DNA of 64,000 bases from Rhodoferax sp. BLA1 (GCF_013416775.1 NZ_SZVI01000001.1:248001-312000); one strand, 5' to 3'; numbered from the stretch's first letter, positions 46,217-56,773 are shown. Translations and numbers: made by a program. Notes: generated by a model from the sequence alone, not told the origin.

Positions 46217-46621
46217 ATGTTCCCTACACAAGCTGCATCGTCTTCTCTCGAAGTTCAGGCCCACTGCCCGTTTGCCCCTGAGCCCCAGGTGGCCTGGAGC
46301 GAGGCTTTGCCCGCGCTGCTGAAACCGCTGGTGGTGGCACCGGTGCACTTTCGGGTGTTTGAGGACTATGAGCTGCGGGCGGGTCGTATCACCGGCTGCG
46401 ACGAGGCCAACCAGCCTTGTTACTGTGCCTCGTTTTTTGTGCTGACCGATCTGCGCTCGGACGACGACGAGGTGTTTTACGAGACCCCGGTGTACACCGA
46501 ATTCGTCACCGCCTGGCGGTTGATTGACCAGCGCTGGCTGGTGTGCCACACCAGCTTCAACCGACTCAAGCCCGGCGGCAAAACCACCCGCTTTTCCGTC
46601 AGTCAGACGATGCCCAGGTAA
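46217..46621 (+). CDS. unrecognised 134-aa protein under a sigma-54/ModE-type promoter
   Basis: Soluble protein I do not recognise. Features: a short polar start, HFRVFEDYELRAGRITGCDEA (about 50-70), cysteines in QPCYCASFF near 75, an acidic DLRSDDDEVFYE stretch and a basic C-terminus. TTGGAGG precedes the ATG at 46217; a longer frame from 46097 is unsupported. Its promoter arrangement matches that of modE, suggesting a role tied to molybdenum status and nitrogen fixation. Confidence 0.7.
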   Translation: MFPTQAASSSLEVQAHCPFAPEPQVAWSEALPALLKPLVVAPVHFRVFEDYELRAGRITGCDEANQPCYCASFFVLTDLRSDDDEVFYETPVYTEFVTAWRLIDQRWLVCHTSFNRLKPGGKTTRFSVSQTMPR

Positions 46622-46661
46622 AACCCGAGCCCAGCCAGACTGTGCCGTTTGTCAGTGACTG

Positions 46662-46677
46662 TGTGCCATTGCCGACA
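46662..46677. promoter_or_regulatory. possible NifA site upstream of modE
   Basis: TGTGCCATTGCCGACA fits TGT-N10-ACA, about 175 bp upstream of the predicted start of the modE transcript. This pattern can arise by chance in a few percent of such regions. Confidence 0.45.
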
Positions 46678-46686
46678 AGGCTTGAT

Positions 46687-46712
46687 ATCGTTATGTAGGC
46701 ATTGATACATTG
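46687..46712. promoter_or_regulatory. second ModE-like half-palindrome
   Basis: TCGTTATGTA on the left and TACATTGCC on the right, eight bases apart: a weak molybdate-repressor-like site between the NifA-type site and the modE promoter. Confidence 0.4.
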
Positions 46713-46817
46713 CCTTAGACAATGCTTTGGGCAACAGGACGCCTCTGTGCCTGTATGTTCAGGGAGGAACCCGCAAACACCAGGGAAAACCTCAGTCATC
46801 AACTTATCAAGCTCACG

Positions 46818-46833
46818 TGGCACGTCGTTTGCT
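46818..46833 (+). promoter_or_regulatory. sigma-54 promoter of modE operon
   Basis: TGGCACGTCGTTTGCT is an exact match to TGGCACG-N4-TTGCT. Its -12 half lies inside the ModE-like box at 46825-46847. Transcription would begin about 15 bases before the 17-codon leader ORF. Confidence 0.9.
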
Positions 46834-46847
46834 TTTGTATATAACGA
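46825..46847. promoter_or_regulatory. ModE-like box over the modE promoter
   Basis: TCGTTTGC on the left and TATATAACGA on the right. The right half is a full match to the ModE half-site. Bound ModE would block sigma-54 RNA polymerase, giving molybdate-dependent autorepression. Confidence 0.75.
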
Positions 46848-46860
46848 CAACCAAGGAAAG

Positions 46861-46910
46861 ATGTCCATGCACACCGCCCAGCCCCTGCCCCAACAACTGG
46901 CCAGCATCAC

Positions 46911-46914
<4 letters not shown>
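46861..46914 (+). CDS. 17-codon leader ORF coupled to modE
   Basis: Starts at ATG 46861 (or 46867) just after AAGGAAAG and ends with TGA overlapping the modE ATG (ATGA). It encodes MSMHTAQPLPQQLASIT. modE itself has no clear ribosome site, so its translation probably depends on this leader. Confidence 0.5.
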
Positions 46915-48514
<1,600 letters not shown>

Positions 48515-48583
48515 CAGGCCCCGCGTGGTCGGCATGAAACTGGCTAGGCTGATGCAGGATGTACTTCACAAGGATGTCAGGCC

Positions 48584-48970
48584 ATGAAGATTGCCATTGC
48601 CACCAAGGCCAACGGCACCCAGGTGTCCGGCCACGCCGGGCAAGCCACCGACTGGCTGGTGTATGACTGCCAGCCCGGTGCCCCCTTGCCCGAGCCGCAG
48701 CACATCCAGCTCACCAAGGCCCAGTTGCCGCACCACTTCCAGGACGACGGGCCGCACCCTTTGCATGGGGTCGAGGTGGTGGTGGCCGCCAGCGCGGGTG
48801 ATGGCTACATCCGCCACCTGGAGAAATGGGGCGCACAGGTGCTGCTGACCGGCGAGAGTGATCCGTTAACCGCCCTCCAGAAGATTCTGGCCGGTGAGGC
48901 CCTGGCCGACACCCGCTTTGACATCACCACCACGCTGTGCAAGCTGCGTGACCTGTTCTCGCGTCATTAA
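48584..48970 (+). CDS. NifX/NifB-domain cofactor-binding protein
   Basis: 128-aa protein of the dinitrogenase iron-molybdenum cofactor family (KIAIATKANGTQVSGHAGQATDWLVYD start; VVVAASAGDGYIRHLEKWGAQVLLTGE near 66-92). It differs from the nifX at 28443 in lacking its acidic insert. AAGGATG precedes the ATG. Its place in the mod operon, between modA and modD, suggests a carrier for molybdenum or cofactor precursor; untested. Confidence 0.82.
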   Translation: MKIAIATKANGTQVSGHAGQATDWLVYDCQPGAPLPEPQHIQLTKAQLPHHFQDDGPHPLHGVEVVVAASAGDGYIRHLEKWGAQVLLTGESDPLTALQKILAGEALADTRFDITTTLCKLRDLFSRH

Positions 48971-48971
48971 C

Positions 48972-49808
48972 ATGCTTGTGCTGAACGACGCCCAGCTCAA
49001 CGCCCTGCTGCAGGACGACGTGCCTTTTGGCGACATCACCACCGACAGCCTGGGTATCGGCGGCCAGCTGGGTCAGCTCAGCTTTCAGACACGCCAGGCC
49101 ATGACCGTCTGTGGCTCCGAAGAAGCCTGCCGCTTGTTTGAACTCGCGGGCGCCCAGGCCACGCGGGTGCTGCCATCAGGCGCAGTGGCCCAGGCGGGTG
49201 AACTGCTGTTGCAGGCACATGGCCCGGTCGCTGGCCTGCACCGCGCCTGGAAAGCCGCCCAGACTTTGGTGGAGTGGGCCAGCGGCATCAGCAGCGCCAC
49301 GGCTGCCATCGTGGCAGCGGCCAATGGGCTGGCCGTGGCCTGCACCCGCAAAAATGTGCCGGGCACCAAAGCCTTGTCGGCCAAGGCGGTGAAGGCTGGT
49401 GGCGGTATCCTGCACCGGCTGGGCCTGTCGGAAACCATTCTGGTGTTTGCCGAGCATCGGCTGTATCTGGACGAGGCCCCTGCCGACACCCTGGCACGGC
49501 TGCGCCGGACCCAGCCTGAGAAAAAACTCGCCGTCGAGGTCGCCAATGTGAGTGAGGCGCTGATGTGGGCACAGGCCGGTGCCGAGGTGTTGCAGCTCGA
49601 AAAATTCACGCCCGAGGCGGTGGCCGCCTGCCGCTTGGCTTTGGCAGAGATTCAACTGCCGACCCGCCCCTTGCTCGCCGCTGCCGGTGGCATCCACGCC
49701 AACAACGCAGCCGCTTATGTGGCTGCCGGGGCAGACTTTTTGGTGACCTCCGCACCCTACTGGGCACCGCCCAAGGATGTGCAGGTGGTGTTTGGAGCCC
49801 ACCCATGA
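48972..49808 (+). CDS. modD: ModD (quinolinate-phosphoribosyltransferase-like) protein
   Basis: 278-aa protein of the NadC fold. Seen: LLQDDVPFGDITTDSLGI (12-30), ARKNVPGTK-type motif TRKNVPGTKALSAKAVKAGGG (about 130-150) and AAGGIHANNAAAYVAAGADFLVTSAPYWAPP at the end. ModD lies in molybdate operons of several diazotrophs; its reaction is unproven. Starts one base after the NifX-like stop and overlaps nifQ by four bases (ATGA). Confidence 0.9.
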   Translation: MLVLNDAQLNALLQDDVPFGDITTDSLGIGGQLGQLSFQTRQAMTVCGSEEACRLFELAGAQATRVLPSGAVAQAGELLLQAHGPVAGLHRAWKAAQTLVEWASGISSATAAIVAAANGLAVACTRKNVPGTKALSAKAVKAGGGILHRLGLSETILVFAEHRLYLDEAPADTLARLRRTQPEKKLAVEVANVSEALMWAQAGAEVLQLEKFTPEAVAACRLALAEIQLPTRPLLAAAGGIHANNAAAYVAAGADFLVTSAPYWAPPKDVQVVFGAHP

Positions 49809-50371
49809 ACACCCCCTTGGCTCACCGGCCCGGGCTGATGGCCGAGCTACTGGCCCGGCCTGCCACTGCACCCGCCACCGCCGACCCGCTGCGCCCGGTG
49901 CTGGCCAGTCTGCTGGTGGGGCGCGCCTTGCAGCAAGGGGTGTTGAGCGCCACCCTGGGTTTGTCACAAGCGGATTTCGCCGCACTCTTGGACGCGTACT
50001 TTCCGGGTGAGCCGATGCCGTTACAAGATGGCCCCGGCAAAGACTCGCTGGAGCTTGACGACATCCACCAGCTGCTGCTGGGCCACCGCGCGGGCAACCA
50101 GGTGTCTGAAGTCTGGCTGGCGCGCATTGTGGCCTGCGCCTGCTGCGGACGCGACCACCTGTGGCAGGACCTGGGGCTGGCCAACCGCACTGAACTATCA
50201 AGCCTGATGGACTTGGCCTTTCCGACACTGGCGGCATTGAATGTGGGCGACATGAAGTGGAAAAAGTTCATCTACCGCCACTACTGCAGCACCGAGAGCA
50301 TTTACCTGTGCCCGGCACCCAGCTGCGGGGAATGTGCCGACCACGCCAAGTGTTTCGCCCCAGAGGAATGA
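49805..50371 (+). CDS. nifQ: NifQ, molybdenum donor for FeMo-cofactor
   Basis: 188-aa protein. The conserved cysteine motif C-x4-C-x2-C-x5-C is at the C-terminus (CPAPSCGECADHAKC, about 170-184) and binds a Mo-Fe-S cluster that delivers molybdenum to NifEN. FPTLAALNVGDMKWKKFIYR precedes it. ATGA overlap with modD places it firmly in the mod operon. Confidence 0.93.
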   Translation: MNTPLAHRPGLMAELLARPATAPATADPLRPVLASLLVGRALQQGVLSATLGLSQADFAALLDAYFPGEPMPLQDGPGKDSLELDDIHQLLLGHRAGNQVSEVWLARIVACACCGRDHLWQDLGLANRTELSSLMDLAFPTLAALNVGDMKWKKFIYRHYCSTESIYLCPAPSCGECADHAKCFAPEE

Positions 50372-50415
50372 AGGCCGCTGCGGAAAGCCTCTTGTGAACA
50401 CGCTAAGCTGACGAC

Positions 50416-51096
50416 ATGTTGTTGACCCCTGATGACTTACAAGCCCTGTGGCTGACCGTGCGCCTGGCTGGCACGGTGACACTGATCCTGCTGCTGCTGG
50501 GCACGCCGCTGGCCTGGTGGCTCGCGCGCGCCAAAGCCTGGTGGAAAGGGCCGCTCAGCGCGGTGGTGGCGCTGCCGCTGGTGTTGCCCCCTTCGGTCCT
50601 GGGCTTTTATCTGCTGCTGGCCATGGGGCCGAACGGCCCGGTGGGGCAGCTGACACAGACGTTGGGGCTGGGTCTGCTGCCCTTCACCTTCTGGGGGCTG
50701 GTGGTGGCCTCGGTGTTTTATTCGCTGCCCTTCATGGTACAGCCCTTGCAAACCGCGTTTGAGGCGATTGGTGAGCGTCCGCTAGAGGTGGCAGCCACCT
50801 TGCGTGCCTCGCCGCTGGACGCCTTTTTCACCGTGGTGGTGCCATTGGCGCGACCCGGTTTTATGACCGCGTGTATTTTGACCTTTGCCCACACCGTGGG
50901 GGAGTTTGGGGTGGTGCTGATGATTGGCGGCAACATCCCGGGCGTGAGCCGTGTCGCCTCGGTGCAGATCTACGACCATGTCGAAGCTTTGGAGTACGTG
51001 GACGCCCATCGCCTGTCAGCGGTGATGCTGGTGTTCTCGTTTGTGGTGCTGCTGGCGCTCTACGCCCGGCGGCCAAAACCTGTCCGAGAAAGCTGA
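50416..51096 (+). CDS. modB: molybdate ABC transporter permease ModB
   Basis: 226-aa membrane protein with five or six helices. The ABC permease EAA loop appears as [27 protein letters not shown] (about 120-146). [17 protein letters not shown] and [12 protein letters not shown] are typical for ModB. Start at 50416 ATG. Ends one base before modC. Confidence 0.93.
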   Translation: MLLTPDDLQALWLTVRLAGTVTLILLLLGTPLAWWLARAKAWWKGPLSAVVALPLVLPPSVLGFYLLLAMGPNGPVGQLTQTLGLGLLPFTFWGLVVASVFYSLPFMVQPLQTAFEAIGERPLEVAATLRASPLDAFFTVVVPLARPGFMTACILTFAHTVGEFGVVLMIGGNIPGVSRVASVQIYDHVEALEYVDAHRLSAVMLVFSFVVLLALYARRPKPVRES

Positions 51097-51097
51097 G

Positions 51098-52168
51098 ATG
51101 GCGGACATACAGGCGCGTTTTCACATCGACTGGCCGGGCTTCACGCTGGACGTGGACCTGGACCTGCCCGCGCGCGGGGTGACCGCGCTGTTTGGCCACT
51201 CAGGATCTGGCAAAACCACGCTGCTGCGCTGTATTGCCGGGTTGGAACGCGCGCCGCATGGGCAGCTGCGGGTCAATGATGAGGTCTGGCAGGACGACAC
51301 CCACTGGCTGCCCACCCACCAACGCCCGCTGGGCTATGTGTTTCAGGAGGCCAGCCTGTTCCCGCACCTGACGGTGCTAGGCAACCTGCGTTATGGCCTC
51401 AAGCGCACAAACGCTGCGGCGCGCGTCAGCCTGGATCAGGCGATAGCTTTGCTGGGTATTGCGCATCTGCTGGATCGCCAGCCCGAGCATCTGTCAGGTG
51501 GTGAACGCCAGCGTGTCAGCATCGCACGCGCCCTGGCCTTGAGCCCGCGCATCTTGCTGATGGACGAACCCCTGGCCGCCCTGGACATACAACGCAAGCA
51601 GGAGATCCTGCCCTACCTGGAACGCCTGCACCACGAGCTAGACATTCCGGTGCTGTATGTCAGCCACGCGCCCGACGAGGTGGCGCGGCTGGCCGACCAC
51701 ATCGTGGCGATGGAGGGTGGCCGTGCGCTGGCCTGCGGGCCGCTCGGTGAGACGTTGGCGCGGCTGGATTTGCCGATTCGCCTCGGTGAAGATGCCGGTG
51801 TGGTGCTGGATGCGGTGGTGGCCGAGCGCGACGCCACCTGGCACCTGGCGCGTGTAACGTTCCCCGGTGGCAGCCTGTGGGTGCGTGATGGCGGCCACGC
51901 CCTGGGCAGCGCGGTGCGGGTGCGCATCCTGGCGCGTGATGTCAGCGTCGCCCTGCACCCGGTGCTTGATACCAGCATCCTGAACTGCCTGCCCGCCACG
52001 GTGGACCAGCTGGCGCCAGATGACCACCCGGCGCTGATGCTGCTGCGTCTAAAGCTCGGGGACTCACCGCTGATCGCCCGACTGACCCAACGCTCGGCCG
52101 CTGGCCTGGGCCTGGCCCCCGGCCAACCGGTGTGGGTGCAGATCAAGGCGGTGGCGCTGATTGGTTAG
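51098..52168 (+). CDS. modC: molybdate ABC transporter ATPase ModC
   Basis: 356-aa ATPase. Walker [13 protein letters not shown] (32-43), Q-loop [13 protein letters not shown], signature [15 protein letters not shown] (about 130-144), Walker [14 protein letters not shown]-loop YVSHAPDE; a C-terminal TOBE domain at about 290-350 senses molybdate. ATG 51098 follows the modB stop directly. Last gene of the mod operon; a dispersed repeat follows. Confidence 0.95.
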   Translation: MADIQARFHIDWPGFTLDVDLDLPARGVTALFGHSGSGKTTLLRCIAGLERAPHGQLRVNDEVWQDDTHWLPTHQRPLGYVFQEASLFPHLTVLGNLRYGLKRTNAAARVSLDQAIALLGIAHLLDRQPEHLSGGERQRVSIARALALSPRILLMDEPLAALDIQRKQEILPYLERLHHELDIPVLYVSHAPDEVARLADHIVAMEGGRALACGPLGETLARLDLPIRLGEDAGVVLDAVVAERDATWHLARVTFPGGSLWVRDGGHALGSAVRVRILARDVSVALHPVLDTSILNCLPATVDQLAPDDHPALMLLRLKLGDSPLIARLTQRSAAGLGLAPGQPVWVQIKAVALIG

Positions 52169-52188
52169 CGCCTGGTTTAACGATAAAA

Positions 52189-52230
52189 ACTAGCTGTAGC
52201 CCTTTTTGAGAAAGGGCCATATGCTGCATT
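52189..52230 (+). repeat. dispersed repeat family 1, copy 8, after modC
   Basis: TAGCTGTAGCCCTTTTTGAG and AAAGGGCCATATG can form a stem of eight or nine pairs. The remainder of 52231-52450 shows no supported gene. Confidence 0.7.
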
Positions 52231-52450
52231 TGTCGTAGCAAGATGGTCGCTTGTGACCTGCCCGTTGAAGCACACCAGCGGCGGCACCCATTGGTGGGTG
52301 ACAAGCGACAAAACCGACAAAGCGGCGCTGCCACAGTTCTTGCTTGACACCCCCCGTCTGCGCATTTGGCCTGTGGCACGGGGCCACAGCAAGTCACCTT
52401 GGCAGCACGGCATCCGGTGCAGCATGCACTGCAATTCATAGCACATTACC

Positions 52451-52470
52451 CAACATTCATAAGGGCTACA
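52451..52470 (+). repeat. partial family 1 repeat before the 159-aa gene
   Basis: ACATTCATAAGGGCTACAGC keeps only the right core of the family. AAGGG in it is the likely ribosome site of the gene at 52473. Confidence 0.5.
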
Positions 52471-52472
52471 GC

Positions 52473-52952
52473 ATGGTTTCTCACACAACCCCTGCCGACC
52501 ACACCCCCATGGCGCCCACCGACCTGTTTGTCCACAACCGGGTGATCCTCACCCACTTTGACAGTTACAGCGCGGCCTTGCTTTTCCCGCGCTGGGACCA
52601 GACCTTGCTTTGGCCCTCTGCCCTGCCGGGCGACGCCGTGCCGATGCGTTCACCCGCAGTCATCACAACCGAGTTTTCGGGCCAGGCAGTGCGCCAGGCG
52701 GTGATCGACTGCTGCGGTTTTGATCCCGCCACGCTGGAACGTGTCCAGGAGTTCAACCACTGGGCCAGCACCGAGGACGGCCCGGTGCGTATCCACCTGC
52801 TGCGTTTCACCACCCGCGACGCGCCCAAGGCAGCCATTGAGGCGTTGGGCGGCGAGTTCAAGCCAATCAGCCTGCTGCGCAGCAGCGCGATGAGTGAGCT
52901 GGTGCTGCTGCGCGAGGTGTTCAACCTGATCGTCAGCGCGGGCATGCCCTGA
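52473..52952 (+). CDS. unrecognised 159-aa protein
   Basis: Soluble protein I do not recognise. The core LFVHNRVILTHFDSYSAALLFPRWDQTLLWP (17-47) and the second half SEDGPVRIHLLRFTTRDAPKAAIEALGGEF-type sequence look globular, with cysteines in IDCCGFD near 90. Start may be 52473, where a repeat-borne AAGGG acts as ribosome site, or ATG 52509. It lies between the mod operon and a transglycosylase gene; role unknown. Confidence 0.65.
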   Translation: MVSHTTPADHTPMAPTDLFVHNRVILTHFDSYSAALLFPRWDQTLLWPSALPGDAVPMRSPAVITTEFSGQAVRQAVIDCCGFDPATLERVQEFNHWASTEDGPVRIHLLRFTTRDAPKAAIEALGGEFKPISLLRSSAMSELVLLREVFNLIVSAGMP

Positions 52953-52978
52953 GTTCTGACCCGGCCGACAATGGGGGC

Positions 52979-54280
52979 ATGAACACTTTTTTGCCCTCTA
53001 TCGCACGCAGCGCCCTGCCATCACGCTGGCTCGCCCCCTGTGTGCTGGCCTGCCTGGGCCTGGCCGCGTGCACCACGCCACCCCAACCCACCGCCCCCCA
53101 AACCGCACCGCCAGCCCAGCAGACCACTGCGGCAAACGCAGCCTCGGCAGACCTGGACGTTCATGCCCAACAGTTTGCGCGCTGGGTGGCGGAGTTCAGC
53201 GACAGTGCCCGTGCCGCTGGCATCGACGAAGCCACGCTGCACAGTGCGTTTGACACCGTTCGTTTTGTACCTCGCGTGATTGAACTCGACCGCGCCCAGC
53301 CCGAGTTCAACCGGACGGTGTGGGACTACCTTGACAACGCGGTGTCCAAACAACGTGTGATACGCGGTCAAGACAAGCTCCAGCAATCGCGCACGGACAT
53401 CGAGGCCGCAGCGCGCCGTTACGGCGTCCCAGCGGAGATCCTCGTGGCGATCTGGGGCATGGAGAGCAACTACGGCAGCTTCATGGGCGACATACCCACC
53501 ATCGATGCACTGGCCACATTGGGCTTTGAAGGCCGACGCGGGCCCTGGGCGCGTGGGCAATTGCTTGCCGCGCTAAAGATGCTGCAAAACCACGAGCTTG
53601 AACGCGACCAGATGATCGGATCGTGGGCCGGCGCCATGGGCCAGACCCAGTTGCTGCCGTCCAACTACCTGGCCTATGCAGTCGACGCTGACGGCGATGG
53701 CCGCCGAGACATCTGGGCCAGCCTGCCCGATGTGATGGGCTCAACGGCCCATTTCCTGGCCAAATCCGGCTGGCAGGCCGACCAGCCCTGGGCGGTTGAA
53801 GTCCGGTTGCCAGCAGGATTTGACTTTGCACTAGCCGATGGCGACCTGCGTCAGCCAAGCTCAGCATGGCAGCAACAGGGTGTGCAGTCGCTCGACGGCG
53901 GCCCCTTGCCTGATCTGCCCGACAGTGCGCTGCTTCTGCCAGCCGGTGCACGCGGCCCGGCCTTCCTGGTCGGCGCCAACTTCCGCGCCATCCTGCGTTA
54001 CAACAACGCTACCAGTTACGCGCTGGCGGTGGGCCTACTGGCCCAACAACTGGCGGGCGGCCCCGGCGTACAAGCCCCTTGGCCGCGCGATGTACAAGCC
54101 TTGTCTCGCACGCAATTGCAGGCTTTGCAGACCGCCCTCAGCGCGCGTGGCTTTGACACTGGGCCTGCCGACGGGGTGATGGGCCCGGCCACGCGCCGCG
54201 CCATTCGCGCGTACCAGCGCAGTGTGGGCCTGCCGCAGGACGGTTACCCCACACTGGAGCTACTGACCCAACTGCAGTGA
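52979..54280 (+). CDS. lytic murein transglycosylase (MltB-like) with peptidoglycan-binding domain
   Basis: 433-aa envelope enzyme that cleaves glycan strands. Signal peptide with lipobox LGLAAC (cysteine about 29) suggests a lipoprotein. The SLT_2 domain (about 60-350) has the catalytic glutamate in IWGMESNYGSFMG (about 163) and GAMGQTQLLPSNY. The last 60 residues form a peptidoglycan_binding_1 domain (QALQTALSARGFDTGPADGV). ATG at 52979. Confidence 0.9.
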   Translation: MNTFLPSIARSALPSRWLAPCVLACLGLAACTTPPQPTAPQTAPPAQQTTAANAASADLDVHAQQFARWVAEFSDSARAAGIDEATLHSAFDTVRFVPRVIELDRAQPEFNRTVWDYLDNAVSKQRVIRGQDKLQQSRTDIEAAARRYGVPAEILVAIWGMESNYGSFMGDIPTIDALATLGFEGRRGPWARGQLLAALKMLQNHELERDQMIGSWAGAMGQTQLLPSNYLAYAVDADGDGRRDIWASLPDVMGSTAHFLAKSGWQADQPWAVEVRLPAGFDFALADGDLRQPSSAWQQQGVQSLDGGPLPDLPDSALLLPAGARGPAFLVGANFRAILRYNNATSYALAVGLLAQQLAGGPGVQAPWPRDVQALSRTQLQALQTALSARGFDTGPADGVMGPATRRAIRAYQRSVGLPQDGYPTLELLTQLQ

Positions 54281-54311
54281 ACGCGTGGATAGGCGCGGGC
54301 TGGCCCACCGA

Positions 54312-55031
54312 CTAGCTGATGCCCAGGCGTTCCTTGATCTCTGGCAACAGGCGTCGGCTGATCGGAATGACGCGACCCCGTTGCGTGACAAACTCGGCCA
54401 GACCACTCTCCAAATATTGCAGTTTGTGCACCAGGTCGATGTTCACAAGGTACTGCCGATGGCAGCGCAGCAGCTTGGTCCGCTGCTGCAGGATGTTCAG
54501 GCGCAAGGCGGTGGGGCGCTCCTGGCCATCGGTGTCTGACACATAAATACCGGTGTTGCGTGCTTCGACAAACTCGACCTCATCGGCCTTTACAAAAATC
54601 ACACTGCTCTGGCTGAAACACGGGATTTGCCGCAAGTGGCAGGCCTCGGGCAATACACTGAAATCCTGCTTTAAAAAACTGTTGCGCAGGCGTTCCAAGG
54701 TCAGCTCCAACCGGTCTGCGGTGACCGGTTTGAGCAGGTAGTCAAACGCGTTTTTCTCAAACGCCCGCACCGCATACTCGTCATAAGCGGTCAGAAAAAC
54801 AATCTGCGGCATGGTCTGCGGGTCCAGCATGCCCAGCATCTCGATGCCGGTGATCTGTGGCATCTGGATGTCGAGAAACACCACATCGGGCTTGTCGACA
54901 TGGATGCGTGTCAGGGCGTCGATGGCATTGCCACATTCGCCCAGAATCTGGATGTCTTTGGATGGCTCCAGGGTGCGCCGCAACTCGCGCCGCGCAAAGG
55001 GTTCGTCGTCAACGATCAGGGCGGTCATCAT
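54312..55031 (-). CDS. LytTR response regulator, BtsR-like
   Basis: 239-aa regulator. Receiver domain (1-120) with phosphorylated aspartate in VVFLDIQMPQITG (about 57) and FEKNAFDYLLKPVTADRL; LytTR DNA-binding domain (135-237) with FVEARNTGIYVSDT and LRCHRQYLVNIDLV. Matches BtsR/YehT. Its kinase ends one base upstream. In E. coli BtsR activates a pyruvate transporter; here it sits with serine catabolism genes. Confidence 0.88.
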   Translation of the reverse strand: MMTALIVDDEPFARRELRRTLEPSKDIQILGECGNAIDALTRIHVDKPDVVFLDIQMPQITGIEMLGMLDPQTMPQIVFLTAYDEYAVRAFEKNAFDYLLKPVTADRLELTLERLRNSFLKQDFSVLPEACHLRQIPCFSQSSVIFVKADEVEFVEARNTGIYVSDTDGQERPTALRLNILQQRTKLLRCHRQYLVNIDLVHKLQYLESGLAEFVTQRGRVIPISRRLLPEIKERLGIS

Positions 55032-55032
55032 C

Positions 55033-56733
55033 TCAGGTCAAAGCCTCCATGGGGATGCGGACAGTGGCACGGGTCGACACCTGGCGCTCACAGGCCATGG
55101 TCACACCGAAGGATTCACCGTAGCGGTTTTTGATGCGCCGATCCACGATGTTCATGCCCAGGCCGCCACCGCCGGGCTGGGGATCATAAAGGCCGGCGTT
55201 GTCCTCCACCACCAGGAAGACGGCCTGCCCGTCCTGATGGGCCCGGATGCAAATCCGTCCGACGCGGATCATTTGCCCGGTACCGTGTTTGATCGCGTTC
55301 TCGACCAGCGGCTGCAGGGTGAACGCGGGGACATGCACACCCAGCAGCGGCTCGGGGATGTCGATCTCGACCGAGAGCCGATCTTCAAAACGCGCCAACT
55401 GGATACCCAGATAGGCCTTGGTGTGCTCGATTTCTTCAGACAACACCACGTCCTCGGTCGGGCGCTTGAGGTTTTTGCGCAGAAACACCGCCAGGTCACT
55501 CAGCAAGGCGCGCGCCTTGGCGGGGTCGTCATGGGTGATCGCAATGATGGTGTTCAAGGTGTTGAACAGAAAGTGCGGGTTCACCTGCGCATGCAGCAGC
55601 TTGAGCTCTGACTCCAGCAACAGGCTCTTCTGCCGCTCGTAACGTCCGTCCAGGATCTGACTGGACAGCAGCTTGGCAATGCCTTCGCCGAGCGTGCGGT
55701 TGATGGTGGAGAAGATCCGGGTCTTGGGCTCGTAGAGTTTGATCGTGCCGATGACCTGCCGGTTCTCGCCCACCAGCGGAATCACCAGCGAGGAGCCGAG
55801 TTTGCAATGTGGGCTGAGTGAACACTGGAACGGGACTTCGTTGCCGTCGGCAAAAATCACCTCGTTGCAGCTGATGGCGTGGAGGGTGTGCTGCGACGCA
55901 ATCGGGGTGCCTGTCAGATGGTGGTCGGCACCGATACCGATGAAAGCCAGAATTTTCTCGCGGTCGGTGATGGCCACCGCACCGACACCGGTTTGTTCGT
56001 AAATGATGCGCGCCACACGCATGCTGTTCTCCTGGTCGAAACCATCGCGCAACACACCGTCCACATGCGCGGCAATCTCCAGCGCCTTGGCCGAGAACGC
56101 GCGCGACTGGCGGTCAATGCTGTCGCGCCGATCCAGCAGGATCTTGACAAACACCGCCGCACCGGCGGAGTTGGCAATGAGTTCGGGCAGTGCAATCAGG
56201 GTGACGATATCCAGCGCCTCGGCGAAGGGTCGCGACAGCGCCAGATCAATGCCCAACTCGATCAGGATGGTGACAAAGGTCAACCCACCTGCCAACAAGG
56301 GGCTGAACAGCAGCCGCGTCTTGCCACGCTTGATCAAATAGCGGTGGGTCAGGCCACCCGCCAGCCCTTGCATCACGATATCGATGGACGCCGCCAGACC
56401 AAAGGAGCCGCCCAGGGTGTATCGGTGCAGCCCCCCCGTGATGCCAACGGCGAGGCCCACCACCGGCCCACCAAGCAAACCGCCCAGCACCGCGCCAATC
56501 GCCGGGGTGTTGGCGATCGCATTGCCACTGACCACGGGCAGCCCGAGCAAGGTCCCCATGATGCAGAAGGCCGAAAAAATCAGATAACAGGCGATCCGGT
56601 GGGGCCAGCGGATGCTGGCCCGGGTCAGGGGTATGAACAAGCGTGTCCGGCTCAGCGCATACGCCACCACCAGATAGACGCACATCTGCTGCAGCAGCAA
56701 GACCGACAGTGAGGCAATCGATTGCAAGTTCAA
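55033..56733 (-). CDS. LytS-type sensor kinase, BtsS-like
   Basis: 566-aa membrane kinase. Residues 1-200 form the 5TM-5TMR_LYT sensor with several helices (GNAIANTPAIGAVLGGLLGG conserved). A GAF domain follows (about 225-350). The His_kinase domain has the phospho-accepting histidine in LHAQVNPHFLFNTLNTI (about 390) and an ATPase part with GGGGLGMNIVDRRIKNRYG. This order is that of BtsS/YehU, a pyruvate sensor. Third gene of the serine operon, 40 bp after sdaA. Confidence 0.88.
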   Translation of the reverse strand: MNLQSIASLSVLLLQQMCVYLVVAYALSRTRLFIPLTRASIRWPHRIACYLIFSAFCIMGTLLGLPVVSGNAIANTPAIGAVLGGLLGGPVVGLAVGITGGLHRYTLGGSFGLAASIDIVMQGLAGGLTHRYLIKRGKTRLLFSPLLAGGLTFVTILIELGIDLALSRPFAEALDIVTLIALPELIANSAGAAVFVKILLDRRDSIDRQSRAFSAKALEIAAHVDGVLRDGFDQENSMRVARIIYEQTGVGAVAITDREKILAFIGIGADHHLTGTPIASQHTLHAISCNEVIFADGNEVPFQCSLSPHCKLGSSLVIPLVGENRQVIGTIKLYEPKTRIFSTINRTLGEGIAKLLSSQILDGRYERQKSLLLESELKLLHAQVNPHFLFNTLNTIIAITHDDPAKARALLSDLAVFLRKNLKRPTEDVVLSEEIEHTKAYLGIQLARFEDRLSVEIDIPEPLLGVHVPAFTLQPLVENAIKHGTGQMIRVGRICIRAHQDGQAVFLVVEDNAGLYDPQPGGGGLGMNIVDRRIKNRYGESFGVTMACERQVSTRATVRIPMEALT

Positions 56734-56773
56734 CGCGGAACCCTTTGTGATACGGGTGAGGCAGCGGCTTGTG

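Noticed and set aside
52360-52400. CTGTGGCACGGGGCCACAG as a sigma-54 promoter
   Set aside because: The -24-like GG has no GC ten bases further; it is only a palindrome.
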